Below, in pieces: positions 26,895 to 35,001 of a stretch of DNA of 48,227 bases. The translations under genes were made by a program, and so were the position numbers. This stretch comes from Bacillota bacterium. GTDB taxonomy: Bacteria > Bacillota > Clostridia > Christensenellales > UBA1242. Numbering within the stretch: the stretch's first letter is position 1; every line of letters starts with the position of its first letter. A model generated the notes under the pieces. It searched no databases, was not told the origin of the DNA, and worked only from the letters and a program-made list of their open reading frames with translations. The DNA is taken from assembly GCA_009780375.1 (NCBI GenBank), contig WRAD01000001.1, forward strand, positions 1 to 48,227, read 5' to 3'.

Positions 26895-27866
26895 ATGAAT
26901 AAAGAAACGACAGACATTTTAATAATCGGCGGAGGCCCTGCCGGATTAACCGCAGGTGTATACAGTGCACGTGGTGGGAAGAAAACAATAATCATTGAAG
27001 AACAAATGTGTGGTGGTCAATTAATTGTTACACAAGATATCGAAAATATGCCTGGATACACGTTTACAACAGGGGCGGAACTTGCAATGGAAATGCAGAA
27101 ATCTGCGATTACTTCTGGTGCAAAAATTGTTTACGAACGCATTAATTCTGTTGACTTTAAAACGAACGAAGATGGTTCTCCTTCATTACACAAAGTCATA
27201 ACAACAGAAACCGAATACACCGCCAAAGCAATAATCATTGCCACAGGTGCAGGGGCAAGAAAATTGAATGTCAAAAACAACGAACTCTACGAGGCAAAAG
27301 GGATTCACTACTGTGCCCATTGTGATGGGTCATTTTATAAAGATAAACATGTTATTGTTGTCGGAACAGGGAACAGTGCGGTTGAAGAAGCACTTTATCT
27401 TGCAAATATTGCAAAACATGTAACGGTTATCGCAAAATACGAAAAATTCACCGCTCAAGCGATACTTGTTGATAAATTAACCGCACTTGACAATATTAGA
27501 ATTTATTTCAAACACGGCGTTGTATGCGTTGACGGAAATTCTAAACTTGCTTCAATTACAATCGCACCTCTTGAACAGCCCCAGCAAGATCCACTTGCCG
27601 TTGATGTTTCTAGACATATAACAATTAATTGTGATGGTATATTTGTTGCAATCGGACGAGAACCATCAAGCCGCCTTTTCAAAGACATAGTTGAACTTAA
27701 TAAACTTGGATATATAAAGGTAAATGACAAAATGGAAACAAATATAAGTGGGGTTTATGCCGCAGGCGATATTTGCGAAAAACAACTTAGACAAATTGTA
27801 ACCGCATGCTCGGACGGAGCAATTGCCGCATTAAATGCAGGTATTCATACAAGAAAATTCAAGTAA
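26895..27866 (+). CDS. trxB: Thioredoxin reductase-like flavoprotein
   Basis: 323 residues. FAD site GGGPAGLTAG (12-21), GGQ (40-42), the redox pair Cys140/Cys143 in YCAHCDG, the second Rossmann site GTGNSAVEEAL, and the GVYAAGDI end motif. The family reduces thioredoxin. The NADPH phosphate-binding motif HRRxxxR is replaced by AKYEKFT, so the electron donor may be NADH, ferredoxin or a flavodoxin, as in clostridial FFTR-type enzymes. The start is set by GGGAG; the longest frame begins inside the 0A-box array and is rejected. Confidence 0.93.
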   Translation: MNKETTDILIIGGGPAGLTAGVYSARGGKKTIIIEEQMCGGQLIVTQDIENMPGYTFTTGAELAMEMQKSAITSGAKIVYERINSVDFKTNEDGSPSLHKVITTETEYTAKAIIIATGAGARKLNVKNNELYEAKGIHYCAHCDGSFYKDKHVIVVGTGNSAVEEALYLANIAKHVTVIAKYEKFTAQAILVDKLTALDNIRIYFKHGVVCVDGNSKLASITIAPLEQPQQDPLAVDVSRHITINCDGIFVAIGREPSSRLFKDIVELNKLGYIKVNDKMETNISGVYAAGDICEKQLRQIVTACSDGAIAALNAGIHTRKFK

Positions 27867-28080
27867 TTTCATCACCTATGAATTCGAAACGCCTAAAAGT
27901 TTCTCCACCACGCTCAACAATTTCATTCCACATTCTTATAGGTCTAACATACATTAATCCGTTACTGGACGCTTGATACAAAACCATTTCTTCTTGTGTT
28001 TCACTGTGTATGGCCATACCCACAACTCGATATATCCCACCTTTAAAGTGCCTATATATTCCAATCTTAATTTCTTCCAT
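27859..28080 (-). CDS. DUF1653-family small protein
   Basis: 73 residues. GIYRHFKGGIYRVVGMAIHSET ... EMVLYQ ... LMYVRPIRMW matches the DUF1653 pattern (YRHFKGxxYxVxGxAxHSET ... VVYQ). TATACT lies 5 nt before this ATG and no Shine-Dalgarno is present; the longer frame to 28188 would overlap the next gene's coding region and is rejected. The last 8 bases overlap the end of trxB. Molecular role unknown. Confidence 0.85.
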   Translation of the reverse strand: MEEIKIGIYRHFKGGIYRVVGMAIHSETQEEMVLYQASSNGLMYVRPIRMWNEIVERGGETFRRFEFIGDEIT

Positions 28081-28117
28081 ACAAAAGTATAGCATAGTAA
28101 ATTCGTTGTTCGATTCA

Positions 28118-28264
28118 TCATTCATCAAGATCTTCCAAGTCATTGACCGCTTCTTTGATTTTGCTGACTGCAATTTCAAGATATTCAATTTGTGCTTTCA
28201 TTCTTGCTATCAATTCAAGTCTGTTTACTCTCATATCAACTACGATTTCCATTTCTTTTTCCAT
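28118..28264 (-). CDS. 48-residue coiled-coil protein
   Basis: Small gene with AGGAGG 3 nt before the ATG. The peptide begins MEKEMEIVVDMRVNRLELIA and continues as a single amphipathic helix with heptad-like I/L spacing, ending in an acidic tail (EDLDE). It is divergent from an XRE regulator and shares the operator region with it. This resembles a phage-type or toxin-antitoxin-like switch, but the partner role is not known. Confidence 0.65.
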   Translation of the reverse strand: MEKEMEIVVDMRVNRLELIARMKAQIEYLEIAVSKIKEAVNDLEDLDE

Positions 28265-28280
28265 GTTCCTCCTGTTATGC

Positions 28281-28333
28281 AATAGGTATGATATTACCTA
28301 TTAATTATATATTATAGGTAAAAATGGCATAAT
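28281..28333. promoter_or_regulatory. XRE operator and divergent promoters
   Basis: AATAGGTA (28281-28288) and TACCTATT (28295-28302) form a perfect 8-bp dyad with a 6-bp gap. A third half-site, ATAGGTA, is at 28314-28320. CATAAT (28328-28333) stands 6 nt before the XRE ATG. Confidence 0.68.
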
Positions 28334-28339
28334 GTCAAC

Positions 28340-28549
28340 ATGAAAATTGCTATTGGGCAAAGAACAAAAGAATTGAGGACAGAACGTGGTATATCACAAG
28401 TCGAAATGGCTCAAGTTCTGGATATCAACGACCAATCAAATTATAGCAAATACGAAACAGGCAAATTATCCTTCACTCCTGAAATGATTATAAAACTCTC
28501 AGAGTTCTTCAATGTAACCACTGATTATATCTTAACAGGCAAAGAATGA
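28340..28549 (+). CDS. XRE-family HTH regulator
   Basis: 69 residues, a single Cro/C1 helix-turn-helix: RTKELRTERGISQVEMAQVLD ... SNYSKYETGKLSFTPEMIIKLSEFFNVTTDYIL. Only the DNA-binding domain is present. The start follows CATAAT by 6 nt with no Shine-Dalgarno. It probably binds the ATAGGTA dyad in its own promoter. It abuts the convergent gene with no spacer. Confidence 0.9.
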   Translation: MKIAIGQRTKELRTERGISQVEMAQVLDINDQSNYSKYETGKLSFTPEMIIKLSEFFNVTTDYILTGKE

Positions 28550-30079
28550 TTACAACACCTCTAAAACTTTTTTAAATGATTTATTAAATTCTCCTGCATG
28601 CTTTTTCGCATAAAAGATTTCTATTTGCGTTGCATTTGGATCGGTATTAATTACTTTTGGATCGGTTTCGGTTACAAGTTTCAAAATAACACTGTCCCCT
28701 AAGATATCACAGGTAATATCTTTAACAATGTCTTGATTACGAACATTAAGCGAATTTGCAATTGCCATAATAACACTTGTTTTACGTACCGCATCCATAT
28801 CATCTTCTGTCATAAAATCTTTATATTTTACCCATTCAGACAGATTGAAATCTTCCCATCTCTTACAACTTGCAATGAATGACGCAAGAATTATATCCTT
28901 GTGTGCAACCCCTAAAAGATTGCTGTTTAATACAAGCCCATAATTGCTTTGTCCACCAAGATTGACTCTGCCATCAAGATGGTACAAATTTGCCGCAATT
29001 CTGAGAACACGTGCATAAGAACGGGGAAGTCTGTGCAAAATCTTAAGTTGTTTAAACAACATAATTGCAAGGTCATAGAGTCTTTCACACGAACGCTTGT
29101 TAAGTCCAGAACAACTTATAATGACATCCAAACTGTAACCTAAAAGGTCTGGCAGTGCACGATCAACCGTTTGAGGCAAAGCATGTTGTAACATAAGTCC
29201 AACGTTTCTAAAACTTGAACCAACAACAAGTGTTTTAAGGTCGGTAAATTCAAACATAGCCGACACAATACAAAATCCACTTAGAATAGATGTTGCAGAA
29301 TTTTCTGAAATTCCTCGCAATTTCTGGCGTTTTGCCGGATCAAGATCTTTTAAGAAGTTTAGAACCTTTTCAAAAATTTCTGGCGAAGATGCATAATTAT
29401 GATCAATATCAACAGGATATTTCGTAATACGTCGTGCAAGTTTACCATAACTTGTAAAAGTCTCTCCAACACCAACTAAAATTGTCTCTGGGTCAATATC
29501 AAGCAAAAATGATGCGTATTCATTCAATTGCTTTTTGAAAAATTCTACTGCATTTACAAGTTGGTCACCCTCAACTGAAATTGCATCAAATAAATTTGAA
29601 CTCCCAAATGGGATAACCGTGTTGTCAAGAACAATGCGACGATTATAGTGGATAATACAAGTACTTTGACTGCTTATATTCACAATGGCGCCTTTAGGGG
29701 CATCTATTGTGTTTGTTACTGCGGTATAAAGTGCGGAAACTTCGTCATCTTTACTTAGAACCTTGACCTCGTGTCCAAAAGCAACCCCCATTTCCTCAAC
29801 AAAAGTCTGGTAATTTTTTGCAATAGTAATCCCGTTTGATGCCCGAGCTATGTATCTTGTAACGCCCTCTGCCTCACAAACCTTTTTAAACATTTGCAAA
29901 AGTGCAACACATTCCTTCATTTTTGCAGATTTTATAAGACCATCTGGCACAATACTTGCCACAAGCTCTGTATTTTCAAGCATTTGTTTGTATCTATGAG
30001 CAAACTCTCCCTCTTGAACAAGATAAAGACCAAGGCGAATATTACTTGTGCCAATTTCTATAAGTGCTACTTTTTCCAT
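28550..30079 (-). CDS. Ppx/GppA-like protein with degenerate active sites
   Basis: 509 residues with the architecture of exopolyphosphatase/pppGpp phosphatase: two ASKHA subdomains (1-300) and an HD-like C-terminal part. The start IEIGTSNIRLGLY fits, but the phosphate loop usually reading DIGGGSTE is NISSQSTC, and the HD part has HLDGRV followed by QSNYGLVL where HKHS is expected. It may therefore be a sensor or regulatory protein, not an enzyme. No clear Shine-Dalgarno; an AGGG touches the ATG. It is convergent with the XRE gene. Confidence 0.8.
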   Translation of the reverse strand: MEKVALIEIGTSNIRLGLYLVQEGEFAHRYKQMLENTELVASIVPDGLIKSAKMKECVALLQMFKKVCEAEGVTRYIARASNGITIAKNYQTFVEEMGVAFGHEVKVLSKDDEVSALYTAVTNTIDAPKGAIVNISSQSTCIIHYNRRIVLDNTVIPFGSSNLFDAISVEGDQLVNAVEFFKKQLNEYASFLLDIDPETILVGVGETFTSYGKLARRITKYPVDIDHNYASSPEIFEKVLNFLKDLDPAKRQKLRGISENSATSILSGFCIVSAMFEFTDLKTLVVGSSFRNVGLMLQHALPQTVDRALPDLLGYSLDVIISCSGLNKRSCERLYDLAIMLFKQLKILHRLPRSYARVLRIAANLYHLDGRVNLGGQSNYGLVLNSNLLGVAHKDIILASFIASCKRWEDFNLSEWVKYKDFMTEDDMDAVRKTSVIMAIANSLNVRNQDIVKDITCDILGDSVILKLVTETDPKVINTDPNATQIEIFYAKKHAGEFNKSFKKVLEVL

Positions 30080-30157
30080 ACCCTAAAACTACCACACATT
30101 ACACCCACCTGTAAATTACCAAATCTCAACAGTTAATATATAAGGTTAACTGCCTTA

Positions 30158-30186
30158 TTGACAAAACCATAGAAATTGTGTATAAT
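30158..30186 (+). promoter_or_regulatory. mgtE promoter
   Basis: TTGACA (30158-30163), 17-bp spacer, TATAAT (30181-30186). Leader about 35 nt with GGGGGAGG before the ATG. Too short for a Mg2+ riboswitch. Confidence 0.78.
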
Positions 30187-30227
30187 GAATTATAGTTATT
30201 TGATATAAGAAGAATTGGGGGAGGTAA

Positions 30228-31625
30228 ATGATGACATTAGAATCAAAAATTTTGGCCGATTCACAAGAACTGCAAGAACAAATTATTGAACTCGTAGAAA
30301 ATAAAAACATAAAAGAACTTAAGGTCCTGCTTGTCGAAATGGATGATGCAAGGATTTTGTACGCAATCTCCGAGTTTTCCAGAAAAGAAAAAGCCCTTAT
30401 ATACAGACTCTTGCCAAAAGACAAGGCGCTTGCAATCTTTGAACAACTTGACACCACGCTTCAGGCAGAGTTACTTGAATCCTTTACAGAAAAGAACGCA
30501 ATAGAAGTGATTGAAGAACTTGACCCTGATGACAGGGTTACACTGCTTGACGAACTGCCACGGACCGTTGCAAAACGTCTTATAAGTCTTTTGTCACCCG
30601 AGGACAGAGCGATCACAAACCTTTTGCTTGGCTATGAACAAGGAACCGCAGGGCGTATTATGACCACAGAATTTATCTCACTTGATAAAAATATGTCCGC
30701 AAAAGAAGCACTCGAAAAAGTTCGCAAACAGGCAAAATACAAAGAAACAATCTACACTTTATACGTTACCGATGAAAAACGTCGCCTTGAAGGCGTATTG
30801 TCACTTAAAAAGCTTCTTACCGCAGACGAAGACGCAAGCATAGGGAACATCATGTATGATGCCGCAATTGCCGCTTCAACCTATGATCCTCAAGAACATG
30901 TTGCCGAAAAATTAAAAGATTTTGATCTGCTTGCAATTCCTGTTGTTGACAGAGAAAATCATATCGTAGGCATTGTTACCGTTGACGATGCAATTGATAT
31001 CCTTGAGCAACAGGCAACGGATGAAATGCTTAACCAATCTGGGCTTGCCGGTGCAAATATGGAGACAAATCGTTCCGAAGTCCTCGTTAACGGAAGTTTA
31101 TGGAGGATTTGGCGAATTCGCTTACCCTTTCTTTTGATAACCATGGCGGCAGGTATATTATCCGGATTTATCATAGGAGGCTTTGAAGAAACGTTATATG
31201 CAATTCCCGCCGTTGCTATGTTTATTCCAATAATTATGGATATGGGTGGAAATGTCGGAACACAGTCAACAACGGTTTTTGTGCGAGGAATCGCTCTTGG
31301 GCATATTGAATCGAGGCGTTTTTGGAAACATCTTATTAAAGAAATTTGTGTCGGACTCTCTCTAAGTATCCTTGTCGGAACAACGGTAGGTATAATTGCA
31401 GGTGCATGGCAGGGCATACCTCTCCTTGGCGTTGCCGTAGGGCTTTCGCTCATTATCGCTATGACACTCGCCTCATTCCTCGGCTTTATGGTGCCGTTCA
31501 TACTTATCAAACTTAAAATGGACTCGGCCGCCGGCTCAAGCCCTCTCATCACTTCCATCAAAGACATGGTAGGTCTAACCGTCTATTTCGGTCTCGTAAG
31601 CGTTTTATTAAGTTCCTTACTTTAA
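30228..31625 (+). CDS. mgtE: Magnesium transporter MgtE
   Basis: 465 residues. An N-terminal superhelical domain (about 1-140) is followed by two CBS domains (about 140-265) and five membrane helices. The pore block MDMGGNVGTQSTTVFVRGIALG and the Asp in the last helices (KMDSAAGSSPLITSIKDMVG) are conserved. The cytoplasmic part closes the channel when Mg2+ is high. Either of two adjacent ATG codons may start; the first is used here. It is convergent with efp. Confidence 0.95.
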   Translation: MMTLESKILADSQELQEQIIELVENKNIKELKVLLVEMDDARILYAISEFSRKEKALIYRLLPKDKALAIFEQLDTTLQAELLESFTEKNAIEVIEELDPDDRVTLLDELPRTVAKRLISLLSPEDRAITNLLLGYEQGTAGRIMTTEFISLDKNMSAKEALEKVRKQAKYKETIYTLYVTDEKRRLEGVLSLKKLLTADEDASIGNIMYDAAIAASTYDPQEHVAEKLKDFDLLAIPVVDRENHIVGIVTVDDAIDILEQQATDEMLNQSGLAGANMETNRSEVLVNGSLWRIWRIRLPFLLITMAAGILSGFIIGGFEETLYAIPAVAMFIPIIMDMGGNVGTQSTTVFVRGIALGHIESRRFWKHLIKEICVGLSLSILVGTTVGIIAGAWQGIPLLGVAVGLSLIIAMTLASFLGFMVPFILIKLKMDSAAGSSPLITSIKDMVGLTVYFGLVSVLLSSLL

Positions 31626-31641
31626 CCAAGCAGTTATTTTC

Positions 31642-32196
31642 TTACGCCCTTTCTGCATATTCGCCCGTTCGTGTATCAACCTTAATCTTGTCCCCTGTAT
31701 TAACAAACATAGGCACCTTAACCTCTATACCAGTTTCAAGCTTAGCATTCTTAAGGGCAGAACGTGCAGTGTCCCCAGCAGTCGCTGGCGGAGCCTCGAC
31801 AACTTCCATAACAACAAAAGTTGGTGGTGTAACCGACAATAATTTTTCATCCGCATATACAAACGTAAAAAGTACACCTTCTGTATTGTATTTCATCGCA
31901 TCTGAAACTTTAACTTCGTCAACAGGAATCTGATCGAATGTTTCTGGGTTCATGAAATGATAAACACTGCCTTCGTTATAAAGAAACTGCATAGATACAC
32001 GTGTTAACGCAACATCAGGGAAATGATCTCCTGTATTAAAGCGTTTTTCTACAGATTGCCCTGTTTCAAGATTTTTTAACATCGCACGAACAAACGCAAC
32101 CATTCGAGGCTGTTGCACGCGTGTGCTTGACACTACCGTCCAAAATACGTCGTCCATTTTAAAAATACTTCCTGGTTTAAATTCTCCTGCCGTCAT
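31642..32196 (-). CDS. efp: Elongation factor P with a non-canonical tip
   Basis: 184 residues with three OB/KOW domains. EF-P rescues ribosomes stalled on proline runs. The C-terminal TGDKIKVDTRTGEY is standard. The tip loop that enters the peptidyl centre, usually KPGKG with a modified Lys, reads QQPRM (28-32) with Arg31 at the modified position. The start is set by AGGGAGG; 44 upstream codons of the open frame lie over the promoter and are not coding. It may be modified on Arg, or act unmodified. Confidence 0.93.
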   Translation of the reverse strand: MTAGEFKPGSIFKMDDVFWTVVSSTRVQQPRMVAFVRAMLKNLETGQSVEKRFNTGDHFPDVALTRVSMQFLYNEGSVYHFMNPETFDQIPVDEVKVSDAMKYNTEGVLFTFVYADEKLLSVTPPTFVVMEVVEAPPATAGDTARSALKNAKLETGIEVKVPMFVNTGDKIKVDTRTGEYAERA

Positions 32197-32225
32197 AATG
32201 ACCCTCCCTAAACTAAATCTACTCA

Positions 32226-32278
32226 AATATACTCCCACCCCTTGCATTTTGTCAAGTTTTTTGATATACTTGTATATT
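32226..32278. promoter_or_regulatory. efp promoter and a divergent promoter
   Basis: Minus strand (efp): TTGACA (complement of 32250-32255), 18-bp spacer, TATATT (complement of 32226-32231). Plus strand: TTGTCA (32249-32254), 18-bp spacer, TATATT (32273-32278), leading to a short reading frame. The two -35 boxes overlap. Confidence 0.6.
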
Positions 32279-32283
32279 ATCTT

Positions 32284-32343
32284 ATGGAAAGGGATGATTG
32301 TATGAACATCGCTAAAAATCTTCAGCAAAAAACCGCTATGTAG
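32284..32343 (+). CDS. Putative 19-codon leaderless mini-gene
   Basis: ATG stands 5 nt after TATATT, the same spacing as other leaderless genes here. It encodes MERDDCMNIAKNLQQKTAM, then TAG, and the stop lies within the loop of a strong terminator. A whole transcript would be about 75 nt. Internal Met7 has its own AAAGGG upstream. It could be a short peptide gene, a small RNA or chance. Confidence 0.35.
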   Translation: MERDDCMNIAKNLQQKTAM

Positions 32344-32357
32344 AATAGCGGTTTTTT
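32327..32357. terminator. Bidirectional terminator after tuf
   Basis: AAAAAACCGCTAT / ATAGCGGTTTTTT with a 5-nt loop, perfect arms and T-runs on both strands. It ends the tuf transcript (minus) and the short plus-strand transcript. Confidence 0.88.
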
Positions 32358-32378
32358 AGTATGTATTGTTTGTTCTGG

Positions 32379-33581
32379 TTATTTAATAATTTTTGCAACA
32401 ACACCTGAACCAACTGTTCTTCCACCTTCACGAATAGCAAAACGAAGACCTTGTTCAATAGCGATGTCTGTGATGAGCGTAATTGTCATCTGTGTATTAT
32501 CACCAGGCATAACCATTTCCACGCCCGCAGGAAGTTCGATTGTTCCGGTAACGTCTGTTGTTCTGAAGTAGAATTGTGGACGGTAACCTTTGAAGAATGG
32601 AGTGTGACGTCCGCCTTCTTCTTTTTTAAGAACGTAAACTTCGGCTTCGAATTGTGTGTGGGGGGTAATAGATTTTGGTGCAGCAAGAACTTGACCGCGT
32701 TCGATGTCTGTACGGTTAATACCACGAAGAAGAACACCCGCGTTGTCACCTGCAATAGCAGAGTCAAGGTTTTTACGGAACATTTCAATTCCAGTAACTG
32801 TTGTTTGCTTTTTTGCACCCATACCGATGATTTCAACAACATCACCAAGTTTCAATGCACCACGCTCAACACGACCTGTTGCAACTGTTCCACGACCTGT
32901 GATTGTGAAAACATCTTCAATTGGCATAAGAAATGGCTTGTCTGCATCACGTTTTGGTTCTGGAATCCACTTGTCAAGTGCATCCATAAGGTCAAGTACA
33001 GGTTTAACCGCAGGGTCGTCTTTTTTGCCTGCCGTTGCCGCTTCGAGTGCTTTGAACGCACTTCCACGGATAATAGGTGTATCATCACCAGGGAAGCCAT
33101 ATTTTGAAAGAAGTTCACGGATTTCCATCTCAACAAGTTCTTGAAGTTCTGGGTCATTTGCTTGGTCACATTTGTTCATGAAAACAACGATGTATGGAAC
33201 ACCAACTTGACGTGCAAGAAGAATGTGCTCACGTGTTTGTGGCATAGGTCCGTCTGTTGCCGCAACAACAAGAATCGCCCCGTCCATTTGTGCGGCACCT
33301 GTAATCATGTTTTTAACATAGTCCGCGTGACCTGGACAGTCAACGTGTGCGTAGTGACGGTTTGCTGTTTCATACTCAACGTGCGAGGTGTTGATTGTAA
33401 TACCTCTTGCTTTTTCTTCTGGTGCTTTGTCGATTTGGTCATATGCCATAGCTTTTGCACCACCAACAAGTGCGAGAGTAGTACAGATTGCAGCTGTAAG
33501 TGTAGTTTTACCATGGTCAACGTGACCGATTGTTCCAATGTTAACATGGGGTTTATTCCTGTTAAAATTTTCTTTTGCCAT
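32379..33581 (-). CDS. tuf: Elongation factor Tu
   Basis: 400 residues, normal. Delivers aminoacyl-tRNA to the ribosome. GHVDHGKT (G1), the RGITIN switch, [12 protein letters not shown] (G3), NKCD (G4) and GSAFKAL (G5), then beta-barrel domains 2 and 3 with the [12 protein letters not shown] end. The start follows AAAGGAGG; 11 upstream codons are rejected. It stands alone with its own promoter, not in the rpsL-rpsG-fusA-tuf order of most Firmicutes. Confidence 0.98.
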   Translation of the reverse strand: MAKENFNRNKPHVNIGTIGHVDHGKTTLTAAICTTLALVGGAKAMAYDQIDKAPEEKARGITINTSHVEYETANRHYAHVDCPGHADYVKNMITGAAQMDGAILVVAATDGPMPQTREHILLARQVGVPYIVVFMNKCDQANDPELQELVEMEIRELLSKYGFPGDDTPIIRGSAFKALEAATAGKKDDPAVKPVLDLMDALDKWIPEPKRDADKPFLMPIEDVFTITGRGTVATGRVERGALKLGDVVEIIGMGAKKQTTVTGIEMFRKNLDSAIAGDNAGVLLRGINRTDIERGQVLAAPKSITPHTQFEAEVYVLKKEEGGRHTPFFKGYRPQFYFRTTDVTGTIELPAGVEMVMPGDNTQMTITLITDIAIEQGLRFAIREGGRTVGSGVVAKIIK

Positions 33582-33613
33582 TTTGGCCTCCTTTATTAAA
33601 ACATAGTACCCCA

Positions 33614-33643
33614 ATTATATATAGCAAACATCGCTGTTGTCAA
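33614..33643 (-). promoter_or_regulatory. tuf promoter
   Basis: Minus-strand TTGACA (complement of 33638-33643), 18-bp spacer, TATAAT (complement of 33614-33619). A consensus promoter as expected for tuf. Confidence 0.82.
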
Positions 33644-33661
33644 GTGATATTTTATTACTTG

Positions 33662-33688
33662 TTGACATAATATATTTTTTCTGATAAT
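33662..33688 (+). promoter_or_regulatory. Promoter for the ClpP-like gene
   Basis: TTGACA (33662-33667), 15-bp spacer, GATAAT (33683-33688), 8 nt before the ATG. The spacer is short. Confidence 0.55.
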
Positions 33689-33696
33689 TTACCGCT

Positions 33697-34590
33697 ATGG
33701 ACATTGAATCAAAGTATAAAAATAACACCCTTGATGAACTTGCACAGATACTTGCCACCAAAACCCAATTGCCTGTTGTTGTGTTTTATACAGGACTTCT
33801 TATAGAAGAAGATGGAATCACAACCATTGATATTAACAAGGATATAGATATAGACGATCATCAAAGTCTTTTGACTTTGATGAATACAAGTTTCAACAGC
33901 ACACAGAACGAGGGTATTCTTATGATTAATTCTCTTGGAGGAAAAACAAGTGCATCTATTGAAATTGCAAAACTTTTGGCCAGAACATTTGAAAACCTAT
34001 ATGTTTTTGTATTTAATGATGCACTTTCAAGTGGCACATTGATTTCTTTTGCCGGAACAAGGCTTTTTATGTATGGAGATTCTACATTAAGCCCTATTGA
34101 TGCCCAATTCCCAGTTAAAAACAAAAGAATATCTGGACATGATCGAATTCAAGAATTACTTGTCGCAATTAATACTTCTTCCACACGCATTGAACAGATT
34201 GATAACACAGAAGCTTATAAAAAATTAAAATGTCTATGTTGTAAAATTGGAACCGATACATGGGAAATACTCACACGAACGGGGGATGATATGGTTGGAA
34301 GAGGACTTGATGCGACAAAAGCACAAAACGCAATTGATACTTTTTTCAATAATCCGCAAAAGTATAAACATTCGACAAGATTTTCTGGGAAAAAAGTACG
34401 AAACGACATTGATTTAAATGTTCATGATATACACAGATATGAAGATGCAGAAAATGAATCGTTCTGTATCATGAATCTGCTTCATAAAAAATTGCTTGCT
34501 ACTATTAAAGATCAACCAGATCCAAATAACCTTAAATCCTTCATATATGTGAAAACTCCAGAATATATTGATATTGGCACGATATCCTAA
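33697..34590 (+). CDS. Clp/SppA-fold serine protease-like protein (SDH type)
   Basis: 297 residues. The oxyanion block INSLGGKTSASIEIAKLL (about 78-95), the presumed nucleophile DALSSGTLISFAG (Ser111/112) and STLSPIDAQF (about 129-138) match the ClpP/crotonase-fold proteases near the serine-dehydrogenase proteinase group (S-A-G-T ... GPIDPQ). A cytoplasmic role is likely since no signal peptide is present. The C-terminal third is unlike known members. The start has no Shine-Dalgarno. Which Ser is catalytic cannot be settled by eye. Confidence 0.7.
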   Translation: MDIESKYKNNTLDELAQILATKTQLPVVVFYTGLLIEEDGITTIDINKDIDIDDHQSLLTLMNTSFNSTQNEGILMINSLGGKTSASIEIAKLLARTFENLYVFVFNDALSSGTLISFAGTRLFMYGDSTLSPIDAQFPVKNKRISGHDRIQELLVAINTSSTRIEQIDNTEAYKKLKCLCCKIGTDTWEILTRTGDDMVGRGLDATKAQNAIDTFFNNPQKYKHSTRFSGKKVRNDIDLNVHDIHRYEDAENESFCIMNLLHKKLLATIKDQPDPNNLKSFIYVKTPEYIDIGTIS

Positions 34591-34599
34591 TTTCGGGCA

Positions 34600-34629
34600 T
34601 TGACACATGCTATGCTTTTACAGTATAAT
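34600..34629 (+). promoter_or_regulatory. Promoter for the 34741 gene
   Basis: TTGACA (34600-34605), 18-bp spacer, TATAAT (34624-34629), then an untranslated leader of about 105 nt in which I see no clear riboswitch fold. Confidence 0.72.
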
Positions 34630-34740
34630 AAATATACAGGATAATCTCAGTTTAATTTGCTCATAATTATATTCTGGAAATAAAAAGTATTTGCTAGAAC
34701 TTGAGACTTGTACTAAACTGGACATTACAGGAGGTGTCAC

Positions 34741-34956
34741 ATGCCAAACGCGAACATAAAAACTGATAAAAAAACTTTCTGGAGTAACTACAAGAACGAA
34801 TCTTCCAAGGACTTTGACACCCTTTCTTCGGGTGCAACCAATAAAAATTGCAAATCAAAGTGCGAGAACACTGTTATAAAAAATCTTGAATACAAAGATC
34901 TTATTTGCCGTTTTACACCAGAAAACCCAAAACCATGGGACGAAGACAAGACATAA
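34741..34956 (+). CDS. Small hydrophilic protein, 71 residues
   Basis: Not recognised. It has a strong Shine-Dalgarno (AGGAGGTG, 5 nt before the ATG). Lys- and Asn-rich, with three Cys (CKSKCENT and one near residue 56), no membrane segment, ending PKPWDEDKT. A promoter and a 105-nt leader stand before it and no terminator separates it from cdsA, which has its own promoter. Confidence 0.65.
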   Translation: MPNANIKTDKKTFWSNYKNESSKDFDTLSSGATNKNCKSKCENTVIKNLEYKDLICRFTPENPKPWDEDKT

Positions 34957-35001
34957 TTAAACCTTGCAAATTGTCTATAATTATGGTACTATTTGGGTAT
35001 T

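Noticed and set aside
28089..28188. Longer start for the DUF1653 gene
   Set aside because: It would overlap the coding region of the 48-residue gene, and TATACT sits 5 nt before the shorter start.
30187..30227. Mg2+ riboswitch (M-box) before mgtE
   Set aside because: Leader is about 35 nt, far too short.
32451..33144. Long plus-strand frames opposite tuf
   Set aside because: Shadows of a strongly biased coding gene; Cys- and Phe-rich nonsense with no Shine-Dalgarno.
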